A DNA stretch of 7,171 nt. Source: Bacteroidota bacterium. Its GTDB lineage: Bacteria; Bacteroidota; Bacteroidia; NS11-12g; UBA955. How positions within the stretch are numbered: position 1 is the stretch's first letter; the number at the start of each line of letters is the position of its first letter. The notes below the pieces were generated by a model. The model was not told the DNA's origin. It did not search any database and worked only from the letters and a program-made list of their open reading frames with translations. The translations under genes were made by a program, and so were the position numbers. The stretch spans positions 1-7,171 of the forward strand of contig RGEC01000113.1 in NCBI GenBank assembly GCA_009918425.1. Reading direction: 5' to 3'. Shown in pieces: positions 1-6,249 of the stretch.

Positions 1-1
1 A

Positions 2-1693
2 ACCCTTGCCGGATGGGCCGCACGCGTCCGAACTATGGGAGGCATGGCGTTTATTGATATTCGCGACCGTTACGGAATTACCCAATTGGCATTTAATGAA
101 GGGTATGACGCCAAAGTGCTGCAGCAAGCCGCAGAAATCGGTCGTGAATTTGTGATTCAGGCAACCGGAAAAGTGGCGGAGAGGGAAAGTAAGAATCCCC
201 AGATGCCGACCGGCGATATTGAGGTTATTGTAACAGAGCTTAAAGTTTTGAATCCGGCCAAAACCCCGCCTTTTCTGATTGAAAACGAAACCGACGGTGG
301 CGATGACCTTCGCATGCAATACCGTTACCTGGATTTGCGCCGCGATACGGTTCGTGCCAACATGGTGCTTCGTCATAAAATGGCGCAGGAGGTGCGCCGT
401 TATTTGAGCGATGCTGATTTTATAGAGGTGGAAACTCCTGTGCTGATTAAAAGCACTCCCGAAGGAGCCCGTGATTTTGTCGTGCCCAGCCGCCTCAATC
501 CGGGACAGTTTTATGCGCTGCCCCAAAGCCCGCAAACATTTAAGCAATTGCTGATGGTGAGCGGGTTTGACCGTTACTTTCAAATTGTGAAGTGCTTCCG
601 CGATGAGGATCTACGTGCCGACCGTCAGCCCGAATTTACCCAGATTGACTGCGAAATGAGCTTTGTGGAACGCAAAGATATTTTGCAGGTTTTTGAGGGA
701 TTAACCCGCCATCTTTTCAGCAAAGTGAAAGGCATTGACCTACCTGCCGTTCCTTTGATGACTTATGCAGATGCCATGCAGTACTATGGCTGCGATAAAC
801 CCGATTTGCGCTTTGATATGCGATTTGTGGATCTGGGCAGTATAGCCAAGGGTAAGGGATTTGGCGTATTCGACAACAGCGAAGCCGTGCTGGCTGTATG
901 TGCTCCCGGTGCAGCAGGCTATACCCGCAAGCAAATAGATGATCTTACTGAATTTGTGAAACGCCCGCAGATTGGCGCCACCGGACTCATTTATTGTCGT
1001 GTGGAACAGGACGGAACTTTTAAGTCTTCCGTAGATAAATTCTTTGATCAGGCTGCCTTGTCTGCCTGGGCAGAAGCGTGTAACGCCAAACCCGGTGATT
1101 TGATTCTCGTGCTGGCAGGCGCATTAAACAAAGTAAGAAAGCAGCTCAATGAACTGCGTCTGGAAATGGGTACCCGTCTGGGTCTGCGCGATCCGTTTAA
1201 TTACAAACCGCTTTGGGTGGTTGATTTCCCCTTGCTGGAACTGGATGAAGAGAGCGGCCGCTGGCATGCTATGCACCATCCGTTTACAAGCCCGCTGCCC
1301 GAAGATGTTCATTTAATGCAAACCGATCCGGGTGTTGTGCGTGCCAATGCTTACGACCTTGTGATTAATGGGGTGGAAGTGGGCGGAGGCAGTATCCGTA
1401 TCCACGACCGCAGTTTGCAGGAGCGTATGTTTGATCTGTTGGGCTTTACCCCCGAACAGGCCCGTGCCCAGTTTGGTTTCCTTATGGATGCGTTTGAATA
1501 TGGTGCGCCACCGCACGGCGGCATTGCCTTTGGTTTTGATCGTTTGTGCAGTTTGTTTGGCGGCAGTGAAACCATCCGCGATTATATCGCATTCCCCAAA
1601 AACAACGCCGGTCGCGATGTGATGATAGACGCCCCTTCTGCGCTGGATCAGGCACAGCTAGACGAACTTTCGGTATCAGTGAAACAGCGCTGA
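2..1693 (+). CDS. aspS: Aspartyl-tRNA synthetase, 5'-truncated by window edge
   Basis: Class II aminoacyl-tRNA synthetase that charges tRNA-Asp with aspartate in the cytoplasm. The reading frame is open from base 2, and the residues before the first ATG (35) already match the family (GW followed by an Arg-rich strand of the anticodon-binding OB fold). The true start therefore lies roughly 20 codons upstream of the window, and ATG 35 is internal. Seen in order: OB fold to about base 280; class II motif 1 region with VETPVLIKSTPEGARDF; motif 2 with FRDEDLRADRQPEFTQID (from 596); the bacterial-type GAD insertion (about 830-1140); EVGGGS; motif 3 GIAFGFDRL (1520-1546) and the usual C-terminal tail. 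The GAD insertion marks it as bacterial rather than archaeal/eukaryotic. The OB-fold residue matching Leu30 of E. coli is Met, not His, which suggests an Asp-specific (discriminating) enzyme. It has no terminator and overlaps the convergent dgkA by 18 bp. Confidence 0.97.
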   Translation, partial: TLAGWAARVRTMGGMAFIDIRDRYGITQLAFNEGYDAKVLQQAAEIGREFVIQATGKVAERESKNPQMPTGDIEVIVTELKVLNPAKTPPFLIENETDGGDDLRMQYRYLDLRRDTVRANMVLRHKMAQEVRRYLSDADFIEVETPVLIKSTPEGARDFVVPSRLNPGQFYALPQSPQTFKQLLMVSGFDRYFQIVKCFRDEDLRADRQPEFTQIDCEMSFVERKDILQVFEGLTRHLFSKVKGIDLPAVPLMTYADAMQYYGCDKPDLRFDMRFVDLGSIAKGKGFGVFDNSEAVLAVCAPGAAGYTRKQIDDLTEFVKRPQIGATGLIYCRVEQDGTFKSSVDKFFDQAALSAWAEACNAKPGDLILVLAGALNKVRKQLNELRLEMGTRLGLRDPFNYKPLWVVDFPLLELDEESGRWHAMHHPFTSPLPEDVHLMQTDPGVVRANAYDLVINGVEVGGGSIRIHDRSLQERMFDLLGFTPEQARAQFGFLMDAFEYGAPPHGGIAFGFDRLCSLFGGSETIRDYIAFPKNNAGRDVMIDAPSALDQAQLDELSVSVKQR

Positions 1694-2041
1694 GATTCTC
1701 ACGTAAAAAATCCAGAAACCGGCAATTACGCTGCAAACGGAAGCCAGCAAAACGGCGGCCGCAGCTATGTCTTTGGCTTTGCCAATAGCAGCGTCTTTGT
1801 CAGGGTGGAGTTTGTCAAGTAGAACTTCTATGGCAGAATTGAGCAGTTCCAGCCCCATCACCAAACCTATACAGGTAAATATTATGGCCCATTCCATGCG
1901 GGTGATTTTTAACCAGATTCCGATAAAAATAGTTAACACCGCCACCATTGCCTGAATTCGAAGATTTCGTTGTTCACGAAAAGCTGTACGAAGTCCTTTT
2001 ATGGCATTTTTTACCGATGATATGAAATTTGTATGCTGCAT
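1676..2041 (-). CDS. dgkA: DgkA-family lipid kinase (diacylglycerol or undecaprenol kinase)
   Basis: Small integral-membrane kinase of 121 residues, the normal length for this family. It phosphorylates a lipid alcohol with ATP; the substrate is diacylglycerol in E. coli DgkA and undecaprenol in Gram-positive homologues, and sequence alone does not settle which applies here. Three hydrophobic helices are visible (about 31-44, 50-68 and 92-112) after an amphipathic N-terminus rich in Arg/Lys. The family signature is intact: E65-L-L-N68-S-A-I-E72 followed by D76, then K90-D91 and an Ala-rich start of helix 3, matching E. coli E69, N72, E76, D80, K94 and D95. ATG 2041 is the only sensible start, since the next Met is residue 32 inside helix 1. 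No Shine-Dalgarno is possible in the usual place because the dnaA terminator hairpin lies there. The 3' end overlaps aspS tail to tail by 18 bp. Confidence 0.93.
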   Translation of the reverse strand: MQHTNFISSVKNAIKGLRTAFREQRNLRIQAMVAVLTIFIGIWLKITRMEWAIIFTCIGLVMGLELLNSAIEVLLDKLHPDKDAAIGKAKDIAAAAVLLASVCSVIAGFWIFYVRISALFH

Positions 2042-2066
2042 AAAAAATCCCGCCGGGGCGGGATTT
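2042..2066 (-). terminator. Intrinsic terminator downstream of dnaA
   Basis: On the minus strand a perfect 9-bp stem (AAATCCCGC / GCGGGATTT, bases 2045-2053 with 2058-2066, GC-rich core, 4-nt loop) is followed directly by six T (2047-2042). It starts 5 nt after the dnaA stop codon (2072-2074), so it serves the dnaA transcript. The T-tract runs straight into the ATG of dgkA (2041). In the plus direction the hairpin is followed by only TTT, so it is at best a weak stop for transcripts arriving from aspS. Confidence 0.9.
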
Positions 2067-2071
2067 CAGGG

Positions 2072-3529
2072 TTAGAATGTGTTGATTTTAATTCGCTTTT
2101 CTATTTCTTCAACGTCATGACGGAATTTTTTGTCGGTTTCCATCAGGTCATTTACAGTCTGGCAGGCGTGAATCACAGTACTATGGTCGCGGCCTCCGAA
2201 GAACATACCAATGTTTTTAAGGGATGCCTTGGTCAGGTCTTTGGTGAAATACATGGCAATTTGCCGTGCCTGTACAATCTCGCGCTTGCGCGTTTTGGAT
2301 TTAACAGCTTCCACAGGAATATTGTAAAAGTCACAAACCAGTTTTTGGATGTATTCAATGCTGATTTCACGCGTACTGTTTTTCACGAAGTTTTTCACTA
2401 CCTGCTTGGCCAGGTTCAGGTCAATCTGTTTGCGGGTTAGTGAAGATTGTGCCAGCAATGAAATGAGGGCACCTTCCAGTTCGCGGATGTTGTTGTCAAT
2501 GTTATGCGCCAGGTATTCCACGATATCGCGGTGCAGGCTGATGCCGTCCTGATACATCTTATTTTCCAGAATGGCCACACGGGTTTCAAAATCGGGAGTT
2601 CCCAAATCAGCACTCAGGCCCCATTTGAAGCGGCTGAGCAGGCGCTCATCCATGTTTTTCAGATCTTTGGGAGGACGGTCGCAGGTAAGGATGATCTGTT
2701 TTCCATTCTGGTGCAGGTGGTTGAATATCTGGAAGAATATTTCCTGGGTTCTTTCTTTTTTGGAGAAAAACTGCACATCGTCCACTATCAGAACGTCGAG
2801 GTACTGATAAAAGTTGATGAATTGGTTGTTGTTACCCTGTTTGGCTGAATCGATAAACTGATTGATAAACTTTTCAGCACTCACAAACACTACCACTTTT
2901 TGTTTGTGATTCTGTTTTATCAAATTACCAATGGCGTGTGCAAGGTGGGTTTTACCCAATCCGCAACCACCAAATACCATGAGCGGATTGAATGCTGTGC
3001 CACCGGGTTTGTTTGCAATGGCTAAACCGGCATTACGCGCCAGTTTGTTGCATTCGCCTTCCACAAAATTATCGAAGGTGTAGCGAGGATTCAGCTGGCT
3101 GTCGATATTCATCTTTTTCAATCCGGGAATGATGAAAGGATTTTTTATCGGTGTATCCAGGTTCACAGGCATACCCAATTCATTCTGTGCAGGCTTGCTG
3201 CTGTTTCCTGTGGGAAGGTTGATGGTGTAGGGCATTTGGTCATGCCCGGCAGTTTCAATGATGATGTTATACTCCAGTTTTGCAGTAGGGCCAATCACTT
3301 TTTTCAGCGTCTTGTGCAGCAGCTGAACGTAGTGCTCTTCCAGCCACTCGTAAAAGAACTGGCTGGGCACCTGAATGGTCAATACTTTGTTCTGCAATTT
3401 AATTGCCTTGATGGGCTCAAACCACGTTTTGTAGCTCTGTGGGTTGACATTGTCTTTAATGATTTTCAGACATTCCAGCCAGGCAAGTTCATGGCTCTTA
3501 TTTTCAGTGGTAGATTTTCCCGGAGTCAT
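2072..3529 (-). CDS. dnaA: Chromosomal replication initiator protein DnaA
   Basis: AAA+ ATPase that binds DnaA boxes at oriC, opens the DNA and recruits the helicase. It is 485 residues with the full four-domain layout. Domain I (about 14-80) includes the conserved W36-F37-E-P and a helix ending in FFYEWLEEHY. A linker of about 65 residues follows (81-145). Domain III begins near NPRYTFDNFV, with Walker A GGCGLGKT (187-194), Walker B IVDD (D250, D251), and the sensor and Arg-finger stretch ending in RLLSRFKWGL. Domain IV has the basic loop and the DNA-binding signature GGRDHSTVIHA (from 445). The position in Walker A that is Val in many DnaA proteins is Cys189; this is a tolerated x position. 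ATG 3529 follows a weak purine stretch (GAAGAA) and gives a normal N-terminus. Neighbours are a mutase upstream and dgkA downstream rather than dnaN or rpmH, so this is not the classical dnaA-dnaN locus. An intrinsic terminator follows 5 nt after the stop. Confidence 0.98.
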   Translation of the reverse strand: MTPGKSTTENKSHELAWLECLKIIKDNVNPQSYKTWFEPIKAIKLQNKVLTIQVPSQFFYEWLEEHYVQLLHKTLKKVIGPTAKLEYNIIIETAGHDQMPYTINLPTGNSSKPAQNELGMPVNLDTPIKNPFIIPGLKKMNIDSQLNPRYTFDNFVEGECNKLARNAGLAIANKPGGTAFNPLMVFGGCGLGKTHLAHAIGNLIKQNHKQKVVVFVSAEKFINQFIDSAKQGNNNQFINFYQYLDVLIVDDVQFFSKKERTQEIFFQIFNHLHQNGKQIILTCDRPPKDLKNMDERLLSRFKWGLSADLGTPDFETRVAILENKMYQDGISLHRDIVEYLAHNIDNNIRELEGALISLLAQSSLTRKQIDLNLAKQVVKNFVKNSTREISIEYIQKLVCDFYNIPVEAVKSKTRKREIVQARQIAMYFTKDLTKASLKNIGMFFGGRDHSTVIHACQTVNDLMETDKKFRHDVEEIEKRIKINTF

Positions 3530-3550
3530 TTCTTCATTGAGTACTATTAT

Positions 3551-3570
3551 GGTTGATTAAGTGGTTGATT
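3551..3570. repeat. Short tandem direct repeat in the dnaA leader
   Basis: GGTTGATT occurs twice with a 4-nt spacer (3551-3558 and 3563-3570), a 12-bp period. The minus-strand reading is AATCAACC-ACTT-AATCAACC, ending 22 nt before the dnaA ATG. It does not match the DnaA-box consensus TTATCCACA. It could be a protein site or chance in an AT-rich gap; the role is unknown. The rest of the 158-bp gap (3530-3687) is AT-rich, with an AAAAATTTTT palindrome (3655-3664) and no clear terminator for the mutase gene. Confidence 0.35.
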
Positions 3571-3687
3571 TTCATTTCCTCGTATACACGACGAATTATT
3601 CTGCTAATAAATAACAAAAATTCACAATGTGCTAACTTTTTTTGCTTGTCTAATAAAAATTTTTGCCGTAAAATAAAGGCGTAACGA

Positions 3688-5232
3688 TTATTGTTTGTAT
3701 TCGCCAAATTCTTGTCGAAGTACATCGGCAATTTCGCCCAGGGTTGCGTAATTTTCCACTGCGTTTAAAATAAACGGCATCAGATTTTTTCCTTCCCTGG
3801 CAGCCTCACCAAGTTGGCTTAAATCTGTAGCTACATTTTCAGCATTGCGTTCATTTTTTAACTGCTGAATTTTTAGCGACTGCATTTGACGGATGCTGTC
3901 ATCAATGCGCAGAATGGGAGGTGCAGCCTCATTTTTTTCTTGCTGAAAGGCATTTACCCCCACTATAATTTTCTTACCGTTATCTATGTCCTTCTGGTAA
4001 ATATAGCTGCTTCTGGCAATTTCCTCCTGCATCCAGCCGGATTCGACAGCTGTGACGGATCCGCCCATATCGTCAATGAGGCCAATCAGGTTGCGAGCTT
4101 CTGATTCTACCTGTTGGGTGAGACTTTCAATAAAAAAGCTGCCACCCAGGGGATCTACGGTATCTGTAACGCCACTTTCATGAGCCACTACCTGTTGAGT
4201 GCGCAGTGCAATTCTTGCCGCATCTTCAGTGGGTAAACCCAGGGCCTCATCAAATCCATTGGTGTGCAAACTTTGTGTTCCGCCTAAAACGGCTGCCAAT
4301 GTTTGAACGGTAACGCGTACTATATTAACATCGGGTTGCTGTGCCGTTAGTGTTGAGCCACCGGTTTGTGTATGGAAGCGCAACATCATGGCTTCGGGTG
4401 CAGTTGCTCCCATTTCTTTCATCATGTCGGCCCATATTCTTCTGGCGGCGCGGAATTTTGCCACTTCTTCAAAAAGGTTGTTGTGGGCATTGAAGAAGAA
4501 GGAGAGGCGCTTGCCAAATACGTTTATGTCAAGACCCTGTTCCATTGCAGCTTTCACGTAAGCCTTTCCATTGGATAACGTAAACGCCAGTTCCTGAACC
4601 GCAGTGCTTCCCGCCTCACGGATGTGATAACCGCTGATGGAAATCGTATTCCATTTGGGTAGTTCGCTGCTGCACCAGCCAAAAATATCGGTGATAATGC
4701 GCATGCTGGGTCTTACCGGATATATGTAAGTGCCACGTGCTGCATATTCTTTCAATATATCATTTTGTATGGTACCGGAAATTTTACTTAGATCGGCACC
4801 TTGTTTTTTTGCCAAAGCCACGTACATCGCCAGTAGGGTAGATGCTGTGGCATTTATGGTCATACTGCTTGTGATGTTTTGAAGCGTGATGCCCTTAAAA
4901 AGGGTTTCCATATCAGCCAGCGAATCTATGGCTACACCCACTTTCCCAACTTCACCCTCACTCATTGCGTGGTCGCTGTCGTAGCCTATCTGCGTGGGCA
5001 GGTCAAATGCAACGGAAAGACCCGTTGTGCCTTGCGATAATAGGTAATGATAACGTTTGTTGCTTTCTTCAGCTGTGCTGAAACCCGCATACTGTCGCAT
5101 TGTCCACAGCCTTCCCCTGTACATGTCTTTTCGGATGCCACGGGTATAGGGAAATTCTCCGGGCAGTTCATTCATTCCGGAAGGTCGGGTGTATACATCT
5201 TCTATTGGAATGCCGGAATCTGTTTTTTTCAT
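3688..5232 (-). CDS. Methylmalonyl-CoA mutase, catalytic (large) subunit, archaeal-type without B12 domain
   Basis: Adenosylcobalamin-dependent acyl-CoA mutase, expected to interconvert succinyl-CoA and (R)-methylmalonyl-CoA. At 514 residues it contains only the substrate-binding TIM-barrel part. The C-terminal cobalamin domain (DxHxxG) of one-chain mutases is absent, so a separate small B12 subunit must be encoded elsewhere. Segments such as MYRGRLWTMRQYAGF (37-51) and the C-terminus resemble the archaeal two-subunit enzymes and the large subunit of isobutyryl-CoA mutase. Residues that separate the substrates point to methylmalonyl-CoA: Y48 and R166 align with Tyr89 and Arg207 of the Propionibacterium enzyme, where isobutyryl-CoA mutase has Phe and Gln. 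Also present are R41 (Arg82), R46 (Arg87), Q156 (Gln197) and H203 (His244). The Tyr75 position is R34, which is unusual. The gene starts 6 nt after the stop of the upstream gene (5239-5775), so the two are probably cotranscribed. Function is near certain at family level; the exact substrate is inferred. Confidence 0.92.
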   Translation of the reverse strand: MKKTDSGIPIEDVYTRPSGMNELPGEFPYTRGIRKDMYRGRLWTMRQYAGFSTAEESNKRYHYLLSQGTTGLSVAFDLPTQIGYDSDHAMSEGEVGKVGVAIDSLADMETLFKGITLQNITSSMTINATASTLLAMYVALAKKQGADLSKISGTIQNDILKEYAARGTYIYPVRPSMRIITDIFGWCSSELPKWNTISISGYHIREAGSTAVQELAFTLSNGKAYVKAAMEQGLDINVFGKRLSFFFNAHNNLFEEVAKFRAARRIWADMMKEMGATAPEAMMLRFHTQTGGSTLTAQQPDVNIVRVTVQTLAAVLGGTQSLHTNGFDEALGLPTEDAARIALRTQQVVAHESGVTDTVDPLGGSFFIESLTQQVESEARNLIGLIDDMGGSVTAVESGWMQEEIARSSYIYQKDIDNGKKIIVGVNAFQQEKNEAAPPILRIDDSIRQMQSLKIQQLKNERNAENVATDLSQLGEAAREGKNLMPFILNAVENYATLGEIADVLRQEFGEYKQ

Positions 5233-5238
5233 AGTTAG

Positions 5239-5775
5239 TTATTTCCCAAACATCAGTTCAATTTCAGCTTTGATAAACTGAATGGCTTTATCTGTGGGTT
5301 GTTCGCCATGGTTCTTGAGGTATTCTACAATCATACCGCTCAGATCATTGGAAGTAGCCTGTTCAGGCATGCCTGCCGAAGCTTCCTGTATTAGCTTGAT
5401 AACTTGCTCTTTCACTACTTTAATCAGGTTCCATGCTTGTGAACTCATGTATATCTGCTGAGATAAATTGTAGTTGTATTCGTTTTGAATGGTAGTTAGA
5501 AGAATATGTTTCAGTGCTTTTCCACTCATATCCTGCTGATTGTGCGTTTGAAGCAACTGAATGGGGCTTATGCGCTCAAGAAAAAGTGTCATTCTTTCAT
5601 AGGCCTGCAGTTTGATGGGCGTTAAAACATTCTGGTTTTGCTTGAGTACTTCCAGTCTAAGTCTCGACAACTGAGAATCCCCCTGATTTTTTAGCACAAA
5701 ATAAGCTGTAAAGAAAACCATTATGGCGGGGAGGATAAATTTGATGATTTCAATAAAGACTTGAACGTTATCCAT
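5239..5775 (-). CDS. Uncharacterised membrane-anchored protein, first gene of the mutase operon
   Basis: A 178-residue protein that I do not recognise with certainty; it looks like a conserved Bacteroidota family of unknown function (possibly DUF7935, recalled and not verified). One hydrophobic helix near the N-terminus (about residues 8-28, IIKFILPAIMVFFTAYFVLK) has no lipobox or cleavage site, so it reads as a signal anchor. The rest (about 29-178) is soluble, predicted mostly helical, rich in Gln and Leu, with an ERMTLFLERISP segment near residue 60, and probably forms a helical bundle. No catalytic motif or Cys pair is visible. ATG 5775 lies 13 nt after a TATCTTTG -7 box. It is first in a likely operon with the mutase catalytic subunit (6-nt gap). 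Nothing in its sequence resembles the B12-binding subunit or a MeaB-type chaperone, so the pairing need not be functional. Confidence 0.8.
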   Translation of the reverse strand: MDNVQVFIEIIKFILPAIMVFFTAYFVLKNQGDSQLSRLRLEVLKQNQNVLTPIKLQAYERMTLFLERISPIQLLQTHNQQDMSGKALKHILLTTIQNEYNYNLSQQIYMSSQAWNLIKVVKEQVIKLIQEASAGMPEQATSNDLSGMIVEYLKNHGEQPTDKAIQFIKAEIELMFGK

Positions 5776-5788
5776 GGCTTGAATACTG

Positions 5789-5796
5789 CAAAGATA
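5789..5796 (-). promoter_or_regulatory. Bacteroidota-type -7 box (TATCTTTG) for the 5775-3688 operon
   Basis: Read on the minus strand, TATCTTTG matches the Bacteroidota TAnnTTTG -7 element exactly. It lies 13 nt before the ATG at 5775, which would place the transcript start within about 10 nt of the start codon. No good TTG is found at the usual 19-21 nt upstream spacing (the nearest is 26 nt away), so the -33 element is weak or replaced by an activator. Confidence 0.6.
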
Positions 5797-5799
5797 AAG

Positions 5800-5828
5800 A
5801 TATTGATTGCGATTTTATCCATCAATAT
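5800..5828. repeat. Inverted repeat ATATTGAT-N13-ATCAATAT in the divergent promoter region
   Basis: A perfect 8-bp inverted repeat (5800-5807 and 5821-5828) with arm centres 21 bp apart, about two helical turns. It lies between the two divergent -7 boxes and covers the spacer and -33 region of the minus-strand promoter (5796-5789). The geometry suits a dimeric regulator. The arms are AT-rich, so chance is possible, and no family of regulator is evident. Confidence 0.4.
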
Positions 5829-5855
5829 ACGCAAACGATTACCCTGAAAATATGT

Positions 5856-5863
5856 TAACTTTG
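5856..5863 (+). promoter_or_regulatory. Bacteroidota-type -7 box (TAACTTTG) for the Fe-S carrier gene
   Basis: TAACTTTG matches TAnnTTTG exactly and is followed by CA, as in the divergent box. It ends 13 nt before the ATG at 5877, giving a predicted leader under about 10 nt and no room for a Shine-Dalgarno sequence. No TTG is seen 19-21 nt upstream, so the -33 element is poor. Confidence 0.65.
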
Positions 5864-5876
5864 CATATCTGCCGTT

Positions 5877-6230
5877 ATGGAAACAAATGTTCATGTTGAA
5901 GCACCGCCGGTGCAGTTTACAGAAAACGCTATCAGCGAGTTGCACCGCTTGAAAAGTGAGCTCACCGTGGAGGGTGAATCTTTTCTCAGAATCGGTGTAA
6001 AAGGTGGTGGGTGCTCTGGTTTGAGCTATTTGCTGGCCTTCGATAAAAAAGAAGAAGGCGATCGTGAATACGAAGTAGAAGGGATTTCTGTTATAATGAA
6101 TAAAGCCCATGTGATGTATGTGCTGGGGATGGTTATTGATTGGGAGAACGGACTTAACAACAGAGGATTTACCTTTAACAACCCCAACGCTAAGGAAACT
6201 TGCGGCTGTGGTCAGAGCTTCAGTGCCTGA
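5877..6230 (+). CDS. A-type iron-sulfur cluster carrier (IscA/SufA/HesB family)
   Basis: Cytoplasmic 117-residue carrier that receives Fe-S clusters (or iron) from the assembly scaffold and passes them to apoproteins. The three family cysteines are present with normal spacing: Cys46 in VKGGGCSGLSY, and Cys109 and Cys111 in the C-terminal CGCG. The conserved fold runs from about residue 12 (VQFTENAI) to the end, including FNNPNA just before the C-terminal Cys pair. The first 11 residues are an extra tail. ATG 5877 is preferred because a good -7 box lies just upstream; a GTG at 5910 would also give a complete fold but has no support. Members cannot be sorted into IscA, SufA or ErpA from sequence alone, so no symbol is given. 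It is not followed by sufB or other assembly genes; a permease gene starts 19 nt downstream and may be cotranscribed. Confidence 0.94.
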   Translation: METNVHVEAPPVQFTENAISELHRLKSELTVEGESFLRIGVKGGGCSGLSYLLAFDKKEEGDREYEVEGISVIMNKAHVMYVLGMVIDWENGLNNRGFTFNNPNAKETCGCGQSFSA

Positions 6231-6249
6231 TTAGCCCTAAATTACCCGG

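Noticed and set aside
2033..2848. Plus-strand frames of 135 and 114 codons opposite dnaA
   Set aside because: They are mirror frames of a conserved gene, with no own promoter and no recognisable protein features.
3615..3622. Minus-strand AATTTTTG as a possible dnaA -7 box
   Set aside because: It has one mismatch to TAnnTTTG and no TTG at 19-21 nt upstream, and such strings are expected by chance in this AT-rich gap.
3655..3687. Possible terminator for the mutase gene (GCC...GGC and AAAAATTTTT)
   Set aside because: The GC stem is only 3 bp and the A/T palindrome has no GC core or following T-run, so it does not qualify as an intrinsic terminator.
3534..3731. Minus-strand 65-codon reading frame filling the gap before dnaA, with a 13-codon sub-frame (start 3575, after GAGGAA) ending 4 nt before the dnaA ATG
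   Set aside because: Its first 15 codons overlap the end of the mutase gene in another frame, the rest is AT-driven low-complexity Lys/Ile/Asn, and I recognise no family. A leader peptide is conceivable but unsupported.
5100..5108. TTGTCCACA, one mismatch from the DnaA-box consensus
   Set aside because: It is a single copy inside the conserved mutase coding sequence (LWTM segment), with no cluster or AT-rich unwinding element nearby.
5721..6110. Minus-strand 129-codon frame across the divergent promoter region
   Set aside because: It is antisense to the well-identified Fe-S carrier, overlaps the unknown gene in another frame and runs through both promoter boxes.
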